Of a stretch of DNA of 64,000 nt, positions 20,012 through 31,935 are shown piece by piece. Source of the DNA: Microstegium vimineum (Eukaryota; Streptophyta; Magnoliopsida; Poales; Poaceae); contig CM039120.1 of NCBI GenBank assembly GCA_022036555.1, positions 21,158,350-21,222,349 of the forward strand. The letters run 5' to 3'. The position numbers and the translations under genes are program-made. The number at the start of each line of letters is the position of its first letter. Within the stretch, counting starts at the first letter, position 1. A model generated the notes under the pieces. The model was given only the letters and a program-made list of their open reading frames with translations, searched no databases and had not been told where the DNA came from.

Positions 20012-21447
20012 AGACATGGAGACTGACACAGTTACCAAAAGGGCAGCATGCTATAGGTCACAAGTGGGTGTTAAAAGTGAAAAGGGATGCAGCTGGAAGC
20101 ATTGTCAAACACAAAGAAACGCTTGAGGCAAAGGGGTATGCACAGAACAAGGGGTGAATTTTGATGAAGTTTTTGCACATATGGATAGGTTGGAAACAGT
20201 AGGACTGCTCCTAGCTCTAGCTGCCAATGGTGGATGGGAGGTCCATCACATGAATAAAAAATCAGAATTTCTCAATGGAGATCTTCATGAAGAAGTATAT
20301 ATTCATCAGCCACCCCGGTTCCAAGACCCAAAGAATGCAGGGATGGTGCTTAAGCTAAACAAGGCCTTGTATGGGCTAAAGCAGGCTCCAAGAGCATGGA
20401 ATGCAAAACTTGATCATGAGCTGTGCAAACTTGGTTTCAAGAATAGTGAAGAAGAACATGCTGTGTACAGGAGGGAAGGTGATTCATTTCTCATAGTTGG
20501 TGTGTATGTGGATGATCTAATCATTGGTGGGCCTGACAGAAACAGAATTGTCAACTTCAAACAACAGATGATGAAACTCTAAAGTATGAGTGATCTAGGT
20601 CTACTGAGCTACTACCTTGGAATTGAGGTAAAACAAATCACTATATGTTAGGGTGCTTATGCAAACAAGATAGTGGAACAGCGTGGTCTGTCAGCATGCA
20701 ATCCAACTGACACACCAATGGAACAGCGTGTTAGGCTTGTTTCTGGGACTACAGAAAAGATACTCGATGTTACCAGGTATAGAGTATCATTGGAAGCCTA
20801 AGATACTTGGTAAACACAAGACCAGATATTGCATATGCAGTTGGGATGGAAAGTTGTTTCATGGAGTCAACAAACAGTGAGCACTGGCTGTAGTTAAAAG
20901 AATTGTTAGATATGTGTCTGGTACAATTAACTATGGCTGCAAGTATACCAAAGGGGGAGAAGGAGGACTGAATCTGTTGGGATATACAGATAGTGACCAT
21001 GGTGGAGATCTTGTGCTGCGCAGGAGCACCACTGGCATGACATTCTTCCTCGGTAGAAACCTGGTGACATGGAATTCACAAAAGCAAAAAGTTGTTGCAC
21101 TGTCATCATGTGAAGCCGAGTACGTTGTTGTAGAAGCAGGTACTTGTCAGGGAGTTGGGCTCAGCAGACTCATAGCTAATCTGATGGGGAGAGATGTTCA
21201 GAAGTTCAGGCTTCTTGTGGATAACAAATCAGCCATTGAACTAAGCAAGAATCCGGTGTTCCACAAGAGAAGCAAACACATTGACACTCAGTTTTCACTA
21301 TATCAGGGAGTGCATTAGCAACAGGCAGGTTGATGTTGATCATGTGAGGATAGATAACCAGCTGGCCGATATACTGACAAAGGCACTGCCAAGGATCAGG
21401 TTTGTGGAGCTGAGGCAGAAGCTGGGTGTCATCAAGCTACAATAGGA
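20012..21447 (+). pseudogene. copia-2 reverse transcriptase and RNase H
   Basis: It resumes the copia-2 polyprotein: NKTWRLTQLPKGQHAIGHKW, then GVNFDEVFAHMDRLETVGLL and the conserved LYGLKQAPRAW. The active site YVDDLIIGG is at about 20506-20530. The RNase H domain includes LLGYTDSDHGGDLVLRRSTT, SSCEAEYVVVEAG and LLVDNKSAIELS (20970-21250) and ends with QLADILTKALPR near 21385. Frameshifts near 20155 and several stops (20582, about 20880, 21318) interrupt it. A polypurine tract (ATTAAGGGGGTGAT, 21448-21461) and the 3' LTR follow. Confidence 0.85.
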
Positions 21448-21461
21448 TTAAGGGGGTGATT

Positions 21462-21491
21462 TGTTAGCATGTTTACATTTTCCATTTGCTA
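21462..21491 (+). repeat. copia-2 LTR, first 30 bp
   Basis: TGTTAGCATGTTTACATTTT onward directly follows the polypurine tract. It is identical in layout to the start of 3569-3867. LINE-2 interrupts it after CCATTTGCTA. Confidence 0.75.
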
Positions 21492-23963
21492 CCCTGTGAT
21501 GATGGATGAATCTTACCGTGATGATATACCTCAAGTTTCTAATGAGGAAAATGAGCTGCTAGTTGCACAGTTTTCAGAAGAAGAGGTTAGGAAGGCTTTA
21601 TTTCAAATGAAACATAACTCTGCGCTAGGTCCAAATGGTTTCCCTTCTGAGTTTTATCAGGTCTTTTGGACGATAATAAAAGATGACTTGTTGGCACTCT
21701 TTCAGGAATTCCACTGTGGATTGTTACCTCTCCATAGCCTTAACTTCGGAACAATAATCCTATTGCCAAAATGTAAAGATGCGAGCAAAATTGAGCAATA
21801 CAGACCGATTTGTTTGCTTAATGTTAGATTTAAAATATTTACTAAAGTGCTTACCAATAGAATTATTAAAATTGCAGATAAAATAATTAGCCCATCCCCG
21901 ACAGCATTCATTCCTGGTAGAAATATTATGGAGGGGCTAGTGATTCTCCATGAGACAATTCATGAACTCCATACCGGAAAAAGATGGAGTGATTTTTAAG
22001 ATCAATTTTGAGAAGGCTTATGACAAAGTAAATTGGAACTTTTTACAACAAGCTCTTAGACTAAAAGGTTTCCATCCGACTTGGTGTGAATGTATTAAAA
22101 TGGTGGTTCAAGGAGGAAACGTAGGAATTAAAATAAATGATCATTTGGCACCTTACTTCCAGACTAAGAAAGTCCTCAGGCAAGGAGATCCTTTATCTCC
22201 TATTCTATTCAACATAGTTGCAGACATGTTGACTATTATGTTAAATAGGGCCAAACAGGAAGGTCTTATTAGGGGAATAGTCCCACATTTAATAGATGAT
22301 GGGCTGTCAATTTTACATGATGATGATACAGCTATTTTTTTAGACCATGACATCGAGTTAGCAAAGAATATGAAATTGTTACTTTGTGTCTTTGAACAAT
22401 TGTCTAGTCTAAAAATTAACTATCACAAAAGTGACATCTTCTGTTTTGGGCAAGCCAAAGAGTGTGAGGAACAATACTCACAGCTCTTTGGTTTTAAACT
22501 AGGACAACTCCCCTTTAAGTACTTAGGCATCCCAATGCATGTTAGAAGATTATTGAATAAAGACTGGAAAGTGATTGAAGATAGAATTGAAAAAAAATTA
22601 AGAAGCTAGAAGGGTAAATTATTGTCAGCTGTGGGGCGCTTAGTCCTAATAAATTATGTTATCTCTAGTCTACCAATGTTTATGATGTCTTTTTTTGAGA
22701 TCCCTAGGGGAGTTTTAAAAAAGATTGAGTACTTCAGATCTAGATTTTTTTGGCAATATGATCAAGAAAAAAAAGAAGTATAGGTTAGTCCAATGGCTTA
22801 TTCTCTGCCAGCCGAAAGACCAAGGTGGAATGGGAATTATGAATTTAAATCTGCAGAATAAGTGTCTACTTAGCAAATGGTTGTTCAAGTTATATAACGA
22901 AGAAGGCATGTGGCAAGATCTAATTAAAAACAAATACCTAAAAAATAAAACGTTGAGCCAAGTTGAAAAGAAAGCAGGGGTGTCAAAGATCAATTCTTAA
23001 ACCTAGGTTGGTTTAGAGTAAATAATGGTTCTCAAATCAGATTTTGGGAAGATAAATAGTTGGGACATCAAGCTTTTAGAACTAGATATCCAAACTTTTA
23101 CAATGTGGTGCATAAAAAACAAGCTACGATTGTCGAGGTTATGCAAACTGCTCCTCTAAATGTGTCCTTTAGGAGGGCTCTAGTGGGAACAAAATTAACA
23201 GAATGGCATAACCTAGTTTCTAGTATTATGCATGTTACGCTAGACGCTATGTCGGATAGGTTCATTTGGGGTTTGCATAAAAATGGGTCCTTTTCTGTGA
23301 ATTCTATGTATAAGTTCCTTGTCAATAATGGTTTGAAATACCCTTAAAGAATAAAATATTCATGTGGTTCCTCAAAAAGGGGGTCATTTTAACAAAGGAT
23401 AATCTACCAAGACGGAATTGAAATGGTAGTAAAGTTTGTTGTTTTTGTAATAAACTTGAAACCATCCAACATCTTTTCTTTGATTGTCATTATGCTCGTT
23501 TTCTCTGGCGTGCGGTTCATTGGGTGTTTGGTATTACTCCACCGACAAGCGTGTCTCACTTGTTTGGAGGGTGGTCCAAATTGGGTAACCGTAAACACAA
23601 TTTGCTTGTTTTGACAGGAGCATCAGCCTTGTGTTGGGCTATATGGCTCACAAGAAATGATTTTATTTTTAACAAATGTCAAAAACAAACTTTTTTGCAG
23701 GTACTGTTCTGGGGGACATATTGGCTCCGATTCTAGACTCAATTACAGCGCTTGGATGAGCAGAAGACTTCTATTGTGGAGGCATACAGGTTTTTAGAGT
23801 CTACCACCATGTTTCTGTTTGCTTCTCATGGATGGAGTTTTTCTTATCGTCTTGATTATTAGGCCTGGTTCATGTTTTTTTCATTTGTCTGTAATAATTG
23901 GAGTGATTCTTCCTCCTAGAGGAAAGATGAAGCCGGAACTTTTGTTTCCATTATCTAAAAAAA
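21492..23963 (+). pseudogene. LINE-2 (L1-type non-LTR retrotransposon), 5'-truncated, in an LTR
   Basis: Open reading frame 2 without the endonuclease. The reverse transcriptase covers about 21530-22500: ALGPNGFPSEFYQVFW, QYRPICLLNVRFKIFTKVL, INFEKAYDKVNWNFL and RQGDPLSPILFNIVADML. The active site reads HDDDTAIF where most L1-like RTs have YADDT. A frameshift lies near 21990. TAG at 22607 (LRS-stop-KGKLLS) and one near 23058 (WEDK-stop-LGHQAF) each replace a probable Trp. The zinc-binding-in-RT region follows (MSDRFIWGLHKNGSFSVNSM, about 23245-23350; Cys/His remnant near 23440). It ends in CTAAAAAAA at 23955-23963, after which the LTR resumes. Confidence 0.85.
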
Positions 23964-24232
23964 TGTGTGTAATCCTGTTGTAAACTGCATCATGTTTATG
24001 TTTAGCGTGTAGAACCGCGTGCTTGGACGCAGATGTGCCCAGTCTAGGGCATGGACACGTGAGTCATGTGTGTGATCACCGCCACTGCGTGTTCGTCGGG
24101 CATGTCGCTCGGCATGGCGCAAAAGCCAGATCGAGCAACGATCATGCAGTGGCGGCGGACGGCCTCAGGCCATGTATCTGCATTGTATAAAGAGCAATGT
24201 AAAAAGATCCAAAAAGCTGTGACACATGTGCA
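23964..24232 (+). repeat. copia-2 LTR, remainder
   Basis: It continues the LTR broken by LINE-2 and aligns with 3600-3867 (GTAATCC...GTGCA). LTR length without LINE-2 is about 299 bp, equal to the left copy. Confidence 0.75.
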
Positions 24233-24284
24233 GTGTAATGATATCAGAGTTATGCGGAAGGCAGTGCTTCTCCTAGGAGGTTGC
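24233..24284 (+). other. Primer-binding-site-like sequence after the copia-2 LTR
   Basis: TGATATCAGAGTTATGCGG (from 24239) resembles the plant tRNA-iMet primer site TGGTATCAGAGC. It is expected after a 5' LTR, not after a 3' LTR. A copia-3 LTR begins at 24285. Confidence 0.45.
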
Positions 24285-24411
24285 TGATTGTTTATATATC
24301 AAGTTACAGGCGGTTACAGAGATGTACTTGGTTACAATAATCAGGAAAATTCTAAACTATCTAAACTTAGTTTGGTTATAGATAGACTATACAAATATAT
24401 CTCAACACTCA
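24285..24411 (-). repeat. copia-3 3' LTR (minus strand)
   Basis: On the minus strand it runs TGAGTGTTGAGATATATTTG to ATAAACAATCA and is preceded by a polypurine tract GATTGAGGGGGGA (24424-24412). At 127 bp it is short, possibly truncated. No partner LTR is in the window. Confidence 0.6.
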
Positions 24412-25248
24412 TCCCCCCTCAATCACAACTTCACCAAGTTGAGATTGAAACGAAACAATACAAGCTTCTGAATAGGTAACGACTTAGTGAATCCATCAGC
24501 CAATTGATCCGCAAAAGAGATGAGCCGAATTTGAAGTTTTTGTTTGCCACTCGTTCACGAACAAACCTTGTTTACCGAGAACGAAATATCTGGACAAGTC
24601 AATGTTAGGTACTGTATAGCACCAACCACGCTATGATAGATTGTAGCATCCTCGCTAGCTACTCAAAGGAGTACCCTCTGATAGCGACAACGTCTCACCA
24701 ATAGAAAGAGAAGTAGGGACATATTTACACTTAAGCATTCCAACTCGATTCAAAATATCTTTGGTGTATTTCTGTTGAGTGAGTAGAAGACCATCAGAAC
24801 ATTGTGTCACTTCAATACCCAAGAAATAGTGGAGGGGTCCTAGGTCCTTCAATGCAAAATCAGACCTAAGATCCAAAAGAAGAGCATCAACTACATCTGA
24901 GGAGGAGCTAGCAACAATAATGTCATCAACATAAATGAGAAGAAATTTTTGCATAGTACCCTTGTTGCAAATAAAGAGGGACTTGTCTGCTTGCGGCAAT
25001 TTGAAACCCAGACTCATCAATTTTGCACTAAGTCGTGAATACCAAGCTCGAGGAGTTTACTTTAATCCATTTATAGCTTTGTCAAGTTTGCAAACATATG
25101 ATGGATGATCCGCACTAGCATACCCAGAAGGATGCTTCATATAGATATCCTCTTCCAGAACACCATGAAGGAAAGCGTTCTATACATCTAGCTAGCGAAG
25201 GCACCATTTCATAGAAATAGCAATAGATAACACTAAGCGAATCATAGC
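24412..25248 (-). pseudogene. copia-3 reverse transcriptase, 3' part, with deleted RNase H
   Basis: Read downward, 25248-25050 corresponds to IRLVLSIAISMKWCLRQLDV and a damaged NAFLHG segment. 25020-24655 is open: MMSLGFKLPQADKSLFICNK, the active site YVDDIIVASSSSDVVDALL, LHYFLGIEV and LLLTQQKYTKDILNRVGM. Most of RNase H is deleted near 24655-24600. The extreme C-terminus resembling QLADGFTKSLP follows near 24500. At about 25248 the sequence switches directly to CACTA transposase, with the open frame continuing across the join. Confidence 0.8.
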
Positions 25249-27650
25249 TGGCTCGATCATAGAGCCCTCCGGGTGAGCACGGTTATGGATATATCTGTTG
25301 AGGGTGGACATGAACCGCTCGTACATCCACATCTGGTGTAGGTACACGGGGCCAAGTTGTTGGATCTGATCGACCATATGCATCATTTGGTGTGGCATAA
25401 TATCAAAGAAAGATGGTGGTAAGCACATCTCGAACTGACAAAGGGTCTCCGCGACAACTCAGCCTCATCAATGACCTTTAGGTGATGCGGTTATAGAAGT
25501 ATGACATCCGTGTGATCACCATCTTCATGTACTCTGGACGGATAGCTCTGATCAATTCGAAGGAACACTGTCAGCATGACATGGCAGTCATGTGAGTTGT
25601 AGGCGGTCATTGTGAGGTCTTTCATGGAGACCAAGCTCTTGATAATGGAAGAGAAACCAGTCGGCACCTTGATACCCCTAATCAACTTGCAAATATTCGT
25701 TCTCTCATCTTTCGTTAAGTTGTAGGCCACACCCGGGATGCCAACTTTACCATTTTGAGGCAGTTTTGGGTGAAGATCATGCCTGATGCCCTGGTTGACA
25801 AGATCTGTCTGTGACTTGAGACCATCCTTCGTCTTGCCTAGGATGTCTAGCAGAACACCGATCACACTTTCAAATACATTCTTCTCGAGGTGCATGTCAT
25901 TGCTGGCATGGGGTGTATTCAGTGTTTTCCAGTACGACAAGTACTTGAAGAAAATTGACTTCTTCTTGAAAGGAACAGCGGGGACATCAGGCATTGCTTC
26001 ATCATCCGTCCACTTTTGCTTCCTTGTCTTTTGTTTCCCCTCTTTCTCTAACTTCTTCTTTACAAACTCGACTTGATCCATGTCCTTGACAATTTCATAC
26101 ACCTTTGGCCCCCATGTAATCTACACCGGTTCTTCAAGCTGTAGCTCGTCCTGATTGTCAAAGTACTTATTCATGACACTTTTTCGGTACTTGTGCTTTT
26201 TGGTGAGGAACCGTTTATGCCTCATGTACACCATCTTGTTGGATCCCTTAAGGTAGGTGTAGCAGGTGCCATCGATGCAAACTACACAACCGGTCTTCCC
26301 TTTGATCTACCCCGATAGTGAGAAAAGCCTAGGGTAATCAGTGATGGTGACAAAGATGATGGCTCTTAGGGTGAACTTCTCCTGACGGGACGCATCCGCC
26401 ATCTTGACCCCAACATTAAATAGTATCTTCATCTCCTCCATGAATGGCTCTAGGAACACGTCTATATCGGTCTGGAAATGAGTATGGTCAGCATAAGGTA
26501 CGTGCGCTTCTAACATATATGTGGAGGTAGGTTGTAGATGGTGAGGCCGACCGGCCAGGTGTTGTGGAAGTTGCTAAGCTCACTAAATGGGTTCATCCCG
26601 TCGGTACCTAGAGCGAATCTAATGATCCTAGGCTCCTTGCCAAACTTTGGGTGTTCCTTGTCCAAATCCTTCCACTAATTGCCATCGAAGGGGTACCGTA
26701 GATTGCCATCGTCCTTCCCACGTTCAACTCATGCATGCCATGACATGAGCTTGGCATCCTCTGGGTTCCCAAATAGAGTATGCAAGCGATCGATTACGTG
26801 CAGGTACCACACTGACAATGCAGGACGTACTTCATCTACATGTAGCCCTCTTCTTCCTCATCCTACAGAGCCAAGGTTATCCTCTCAGCCACACTACCCT
26901 TCTTCTTCTTCTTCAGCCCACCCCACAAGTCTACCTCATCTTCCGCCACACGACAATTCACATTCGTCTTGTATCAACTCACGCCATAGTGCGAACAACT
27001 CATCAAATTCTCATATTCCTTGCCCTAATATAGGATGAAGTGATTAGGGCAGGCATCTAACTTTATAAGTTTCATCGCCAATGGTCGGAATAGCTTCTTT
27101 GCTTGATAGGTATTGGCAACCACCTTGTTAGTCATTGTGTACGTGGTAGTAAGGATACTTAATAGTTCGTTGAGCTAGTGTTAGACCAACCATGTTGAGC
27201 CTTAAAATCAACATTTGGGGTAAACGGAGGGGTCGTGCACTCCTCCGAACAATTGCCACCGTCCTTATAGAGAGGATCAACTACCACCTACTTCATCTCT
27301 CTGAAATTCTCCAACCATTTCAAGCTTCCAAACATAAGGTCATCTTCGTTGATGTGGTGGATCAAGCCCTCAAAGACATGTACATCCTCAGGTTCATTCA
27401 AAGTAGCCTCCTGACCATCCGCATTGCCACCACCGTCATCGGCCATGTCCTGGATTATATCCTCCACCATTACGTAATCATGAGCATTATTGTCGCTATC
27501 GGCTGGTGCTGAAGATGAGATAGGTGCTCCGATAGGATCTTGATTCACTGTCATCGTCGATGATGACCTCACTCCAGATGCACCGCCACTCGCATCAACT
27601 CTTTCACTGTGAAAAGTCCAGACGATGTAATCCTTGACAAAACCATACAT
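25249..27650 (-). pseudogene. CACTA-3 TNP2-type transposase remnant
   Basis: Minus-strand order follows the En/Spm TNP2 family. The N-terminal region is at 27650-27288 (MYGFVKDYIVWTFHSERVDA, acidic DMADDGGGNADGQ) and includes a degenerate AQHGWSNT segment near 27200. The DD(E/D)-type core pieces lie at 26740-26307 (KEPRIIRFALGTDGMNPFSE, LSNFHNTWPVGLTIYNLPPH) and 26102-25491 (WKTLNTPHASNDMHLEKNVF, TAYNSHDCHVMLTVFLRI). The DUF4218-like domain is at 25428-25249 (PPSFFDIMPHQMMHMVDQIQ, HNRAHPEGSM). Many stops and frameshifts occur, and no terminal repeats were found. 26820-26990 is unusually C/T-rich within it. Confidence 0.75.
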
Positions 27651-27671
27651 AAAAAAACTACAAAAGGAGAC

Positions 27672-27989
27672 TGTACCCCCACAAGGCGAGGACTAGGATT
27701 TTGGTGAACTATTCATGCAAGTGCCACGCACACGCTCCGCCCTGCCCTTCCCCAACCAGCCCGGTGAGGCCAAGCAAGCGAGCATGCGTTTGGGCTTCTC
27801 TTTCTCCTCTCACACTAGACTTGAGGAAGTGGATAGGACTCTCATATTTAAGTATGGCTACCGCCACTTACACAAGCAAGGTGTGACTGAAGAGTTTCGA
27901 CTTCCCCTCTTTGCACATATGAATGGGCATTTGAGATTTTATTAGGAATTTCATGAATTATTATTTGGGCCAAGCCCAACTTAATTCCA
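27672..27989 (-). repeat. copia-4 3' LTR (minus strand)
   Basis: On the minus strand it runs from TGGAATTAAGTTGGGCTTGG to GTGGGGGTACA. A polypurine tract AGTGGGGGATTAT lies upstream (28003-27990). It borders the CACTA-3 5' region at 27671, suggesting copia-4 inserted into CACTA-3. Exact ends are inferred from TG/CA and the tract. Confidence 0.6.
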
Positions 27990-30900
27990 ATAATCCCCCA
28001 CTAGATCTCAACTACAAATTTAGAGATTTGCTTGTTTTCGCTACCGTTTTATATACTAGTGTTTGAGCAAAGACTGTTAAGTTGAACTTCTGCCTAAAGT
28101 CTTAAGCTACACTAATTCACAACTTGAACAATGGACTATGCCTTGAATTGCAAGTTTGTGTAAATGAGCTTTACTCAAAATCAAATCAGTACATGGCTTC
28201 CAGTAGCCTTCTTTGTGGTTGGTGCATATGCGTCATACTCCCTGGTCACTTCGTGAACTTATTAGAGACCACCCAAGTTTCATAAACTGCAATGTTATAT
28301 AGTTAGGCTCATACATGTATGTTCTTTCAATGATGCTTTGTAGGACAGATAGAACACATTAAGACAATTGTCAACCTACCTTACAGTGCCTCATAGCTTT
28401 GAGAGTATTGCATCATTACTTAGAGATGGTTCAACATTACTTTCCTCGGTTTACCAATAGTTTTGTTCTTCCTAGGTCCTTGGTCACAGAATTTCTAATA
28501 AAAAGGTTGGGTTACTACTACTATAAACTCACATGGGTTTCATACCCATCTCCTATGATGCAATTTCTATCACATAACGTGATAGCCATTTTATAAAGGG
28601 ATCTACCAGGTTTTGTTTGTTTGCACATAGACCACAATTATAAATATGAAGTTTCTTAGTTTCTTGATAGTTTTCAAACATCTTTTGAAGTATCTTGTTG
28701 ACTTTGCATTATCATTGGCACTTTTCACTTTAGTGATCATAGTTTGATTATCACAATTCATAAGGATATAAGCATTGTTTTTTCAACCACTAGCAAACCT
28801 AACAAGAGTTCTCATAGCCATTCTGCCTCTACAAAAGCTATGTCTAAAGCAGCAAGTTCTGCTTTCATCATTGGTTTTGACAAAATAGTCTGTTTTCTAG
28901 ACCTCCGTGACACTACATCACCTCCAAGAGTAAACACATACCCACTAGTGGCATAAATTTGATCAATACCAAATATCTCATTCAAATCACTATAACCTTA
29001 AAGCATAGCTAGGTGCCTAGAATAGTGAATCCCAAAACTCATTGTACTTTTAACAAAACACAAGACCCTTTCTAGTGCACACCAATGATCATCACCAGAG
29101 TTGGATGTGTACCTACTCAACATGCTCACAACAAAAGAGATATTAGGTCGTATTGCGCTACCTAAATACATGAATGAACTAATAATCTGAGAGCACCTAA
29201 ATGATCTCTACCTATCTAATTGTTTTTAAGTCATGCTAGGATCATAGGGTGTTGGAGAAAGCTTGCTATCAATAAAGCCAAACTAGCTCAAAACCTTCTC
29301 AACATAGTGAGATTGTAGTAGAGTAATCCCACTCTCATCCTTAATCAGCTTAATGTTTAGAATCACATTAGCTTCTGTTAGATCTTTCATGTCCAAACTC
29401 TTAGACAGAAAAGACTTTACCTCATTAATTGCATTAATGTTCATCCCAAAGACAAGAATATCATCGACATATAAATATAATATAACAGAATTGCCCCCAC
29501 CATGTCAATAGTACACACACCTATCAGCCTCATTTATGACAAAGCCTACAATCGTTAAATTTGTGTCAAACTTCTCATGTCATTGTTTAGGTGCTTTCTT
29601 CAAGCCATACAAAGATTTTAATGACTTGCGCACCTTGCGCTCTTCACCTTTTACGACAAACCCATTAGGCTACTCCATATAGATTTTCTCATCCAACTCT
29701 GCATTAAGGAAAGTTGCCTTCACATCTATTTGATGAATGAGAAGACCATAAGAGGAAGCCATAGAAAGTAGTACTCAAATAGTAGTCATTCTAGCAGCAA
29801 GTGAATATGTATCAAAGAAATCCTCACCTTCCTTTATATAACCCTTAGCCAAAAGCCAAGCCTTGTACTTGTCAATAGTACCATCAGGTCTAAGCTTCTT
29901 TTTGAACACCCACATACAATCCATAGGTTTACATCCAAATAGCAACTCTGATAACTCCCAAGTTCCATTAAAAAGAATCGAGCCCATCTCACTATGAACA
30001 ATTTCTTTCCAATCATCCACATCTGAAGATGTATAAGCCTCTATAATGAGGTGGGAGTATCCTTCACAAGGTGCACAATGAATTTGTCACCAAAAGACTT
30101 TGCAACCTTTTGTCTCTTGTTCCTTATAGAAACTTCATTGTCATCCTTCTCAAGGACTTCTTCATGTGATTGCTCAAATGACATAGGAGACTCACTAGGT
30201 GTAGTAAATTCAGTAGCTATTTTAGAAGAGAATCTAGCATTGCTACACATATCTTTCATTGGAAATATGTTCAAAAAACTTAGCATCACGAGATTCCATA
30301 ATTCAACATGCATATTACGAACTTTAGACTTTATTACTAAAAATCTATAAGCAATACTAAGGTGAGCATATTCTAGAAATACATAGTCTATAGTCTATGG
30401 TCCAAGCTTACACTTAGAAATTGGTCTTGGCCATCACTAAAATCCCCATGTGAATTCTATTCAGGAGATGACTTGTAGTCAATAAACCCTCCTCCACCAT
30501 ACCTTAGATAAACCTATAGTGTTTAACATGGCATTCACCATGTCAGCCAGTGTGTGGTTCTTCTGCTCGACAACATCATTTGATTCAAGCAAATAGGGAG
30601 GTGTCCTTCCATGAATAATGTCATGTTCCTCATATAATTCATCAAAAAGTCTAGGAAAATATTCACCACCATGATCTGACATTAGACGCTTAACCTTTCT
30701 CACTAGTTGATTCTCAGCTTCAGCCTTATAGAGTTTAAAGTAATCTAGTGTTTCATATTTAGTTTTTAGCATGTAAACATTGCAAAATTTCATTGCATCA
30801 TCAATTTAAGTCATGAAGTATCTCTTTCCACCTTTTGTCAACACACCATTCATCTCGCATAGATCAAAATGTATGAGTTTTAGAGGTGCCAAGTTTCTCT

Positions 30901-31270
30901 CCTCTGCTGCCTTTGAGGCTTACGAGATTATTTTGATTGCATAAAAGTATGGTACTTAGAACCTTTGGCAATAATGAAATCTGAAATAAACTCATGCTAC
31001 ACAAACGCGACATCAACCCAAAATTGAGATGACATAAACAAGAAGGCCAAACACTTGAATTATAAATAATTATGCCACAAATATGATTCACTAACTTATT
31101 ACAAAAATCTGTCAAAGATAAATTGTCCATGCAAAGACATTGCTACTCTATTGGACTCTAAAACTACATTAAACCCATCTCTCAAAAGAAGGGAGACACT
31201 ACCTAGGTTCTTCTGTATAGTAGGGATATGCTACATGTTCCTCGGTTGCACGATCTTTCTCGAAGTAACT
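27990..31270 (-). pseudogene. copia-4 pol remnant (integrase, RT, RNase H)
   Basis: Minus-strand integrase pieces: 30793-30479 has LVRKVKRLMSDHGGEYFPRL and SNDVVEQKNHTLADMVNAML, with the second D and the E of the DDE triad. RT begins at 30020-29775 (WKEIVHSEMGSILFNGTWEL, CKPMDCMWVFKKKLRPDGTI). A YVDDI-type active site is readable near 29470, and RNase H remnants lie toward 28100. Stops and frameshifts are dense, so this is an old copy. The gag end is cut at 31270 by insertion of CACTA-1. Confidence 0.75.
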
Positions 31271-31480
31271 CACTACTAGAAATGTGTTTATCAATGACGA
31301 TTCACTGGTGACGTTTATAATTTTTGTCACTGAATGGGTTATTTCTATGACGAAGTTTATACCTTCGTCATAGCTCAGAAGCGACGCAGCTTTGGCACGA
31401 AGAATCATGACGAAAAAGAAAAGATCGTCATAAGAGAACAAATGTAAATCGTCATTGATCGTTTGGGTCGTGTAATCGTT
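31271..31480 (+). mobile_element. CACTA-1 left terminus
   Basis: CACTACTAGAAATGTG starts the element, the classic En/Spm terminal repeat. Subterminal motifs ATGACGA and TCGTCAT alternate several times in the next 200 bp (for example near 31295, 31350, 31370, 31408, 31428, 31450), as expected for transposase-binding repeats. The element lies in copia-4. The matching right terminus was not found within the window. Confidence 0.85.
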
Positions 31481-31499
31481 TGGGTCGTGTAATACCTCA

Positions 31500-31935
31500 A
31501 GATATCGGCGCGCTGGTCCCACCACGACCACGTGGCCGTGGTGCTGCGGTCCCACATGCGGGTCGGACACCGAGGACGGGGCGTGGACGTGTCTCCCATT
31601 TATTTTGGCTTCGCAAAAAATATTGCTCACGAACAGCTTCGAACCCACAACCTGCCGCTGGGCACGCCTGCACGTTACCATTGGGGCACTGGCCCTTTAG
31701 TGATGTAAGTATGATTTTGGTTTTATTTGTTTGTAGAAACCACCACGACCACGTGGTGTTGCGCCCCACAGCTGGGCGTGGACTTGCCTCCCATTTATTT
31801 GGCTTCGCAAAAAACATTGCTCATGAAGAGCTTCGAACCCATGACTTGCCGCTGGGCACGCCCAGGCGTTACAACTGGGGCACTGGCCCTTTAGTGATGA
31901 AAGTATGATTTTGTTTTTATTTGTTTGTAGAAAAT
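31500..31935. repeat. Duplicated subterminal unit of CACTA-1 with tRNA-like promoter boxes
   Basis: Two related units (about 31500-31735 and 31736-31935) contain ACCACGACCACGTGG, GGCTTCGCAAAAAA, a GCTTCGAACCCA string and GGGGCACTGGCCCTTTAGTG. On the minus strand each has an A-box-like GTGCCCCAATGG (31690-31679; second copy GTGCCCCAGTTG, 31884-31873). A B-box-like GGTTCGAAGCT follows (31645-31635; 31839-31829). Box spacing (55-56 nt outer distance) is that of a tRNA gene. No foldable tRNA was recognised. Confidence 0.6.

Noticed and set aside
26679..27038. 119-residue Ser/Pro/His-rich plus-strand frame
   Set aside because: Lies antisense in the CACTA-3 transposase remnant and reflects its C/T-rich composition.
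31615..31690. A genuine tRNA gene
   Set aside because: A and B boxes are present, but no acceptor stem pairing or anticodon arm could be found by eye.
31480..31908. 142-residue plus-strand frame
   Set aside because: Covers the duplicated noncoding CACTA subterminal unit; the apparent repeat protein comes from DNA duplication.
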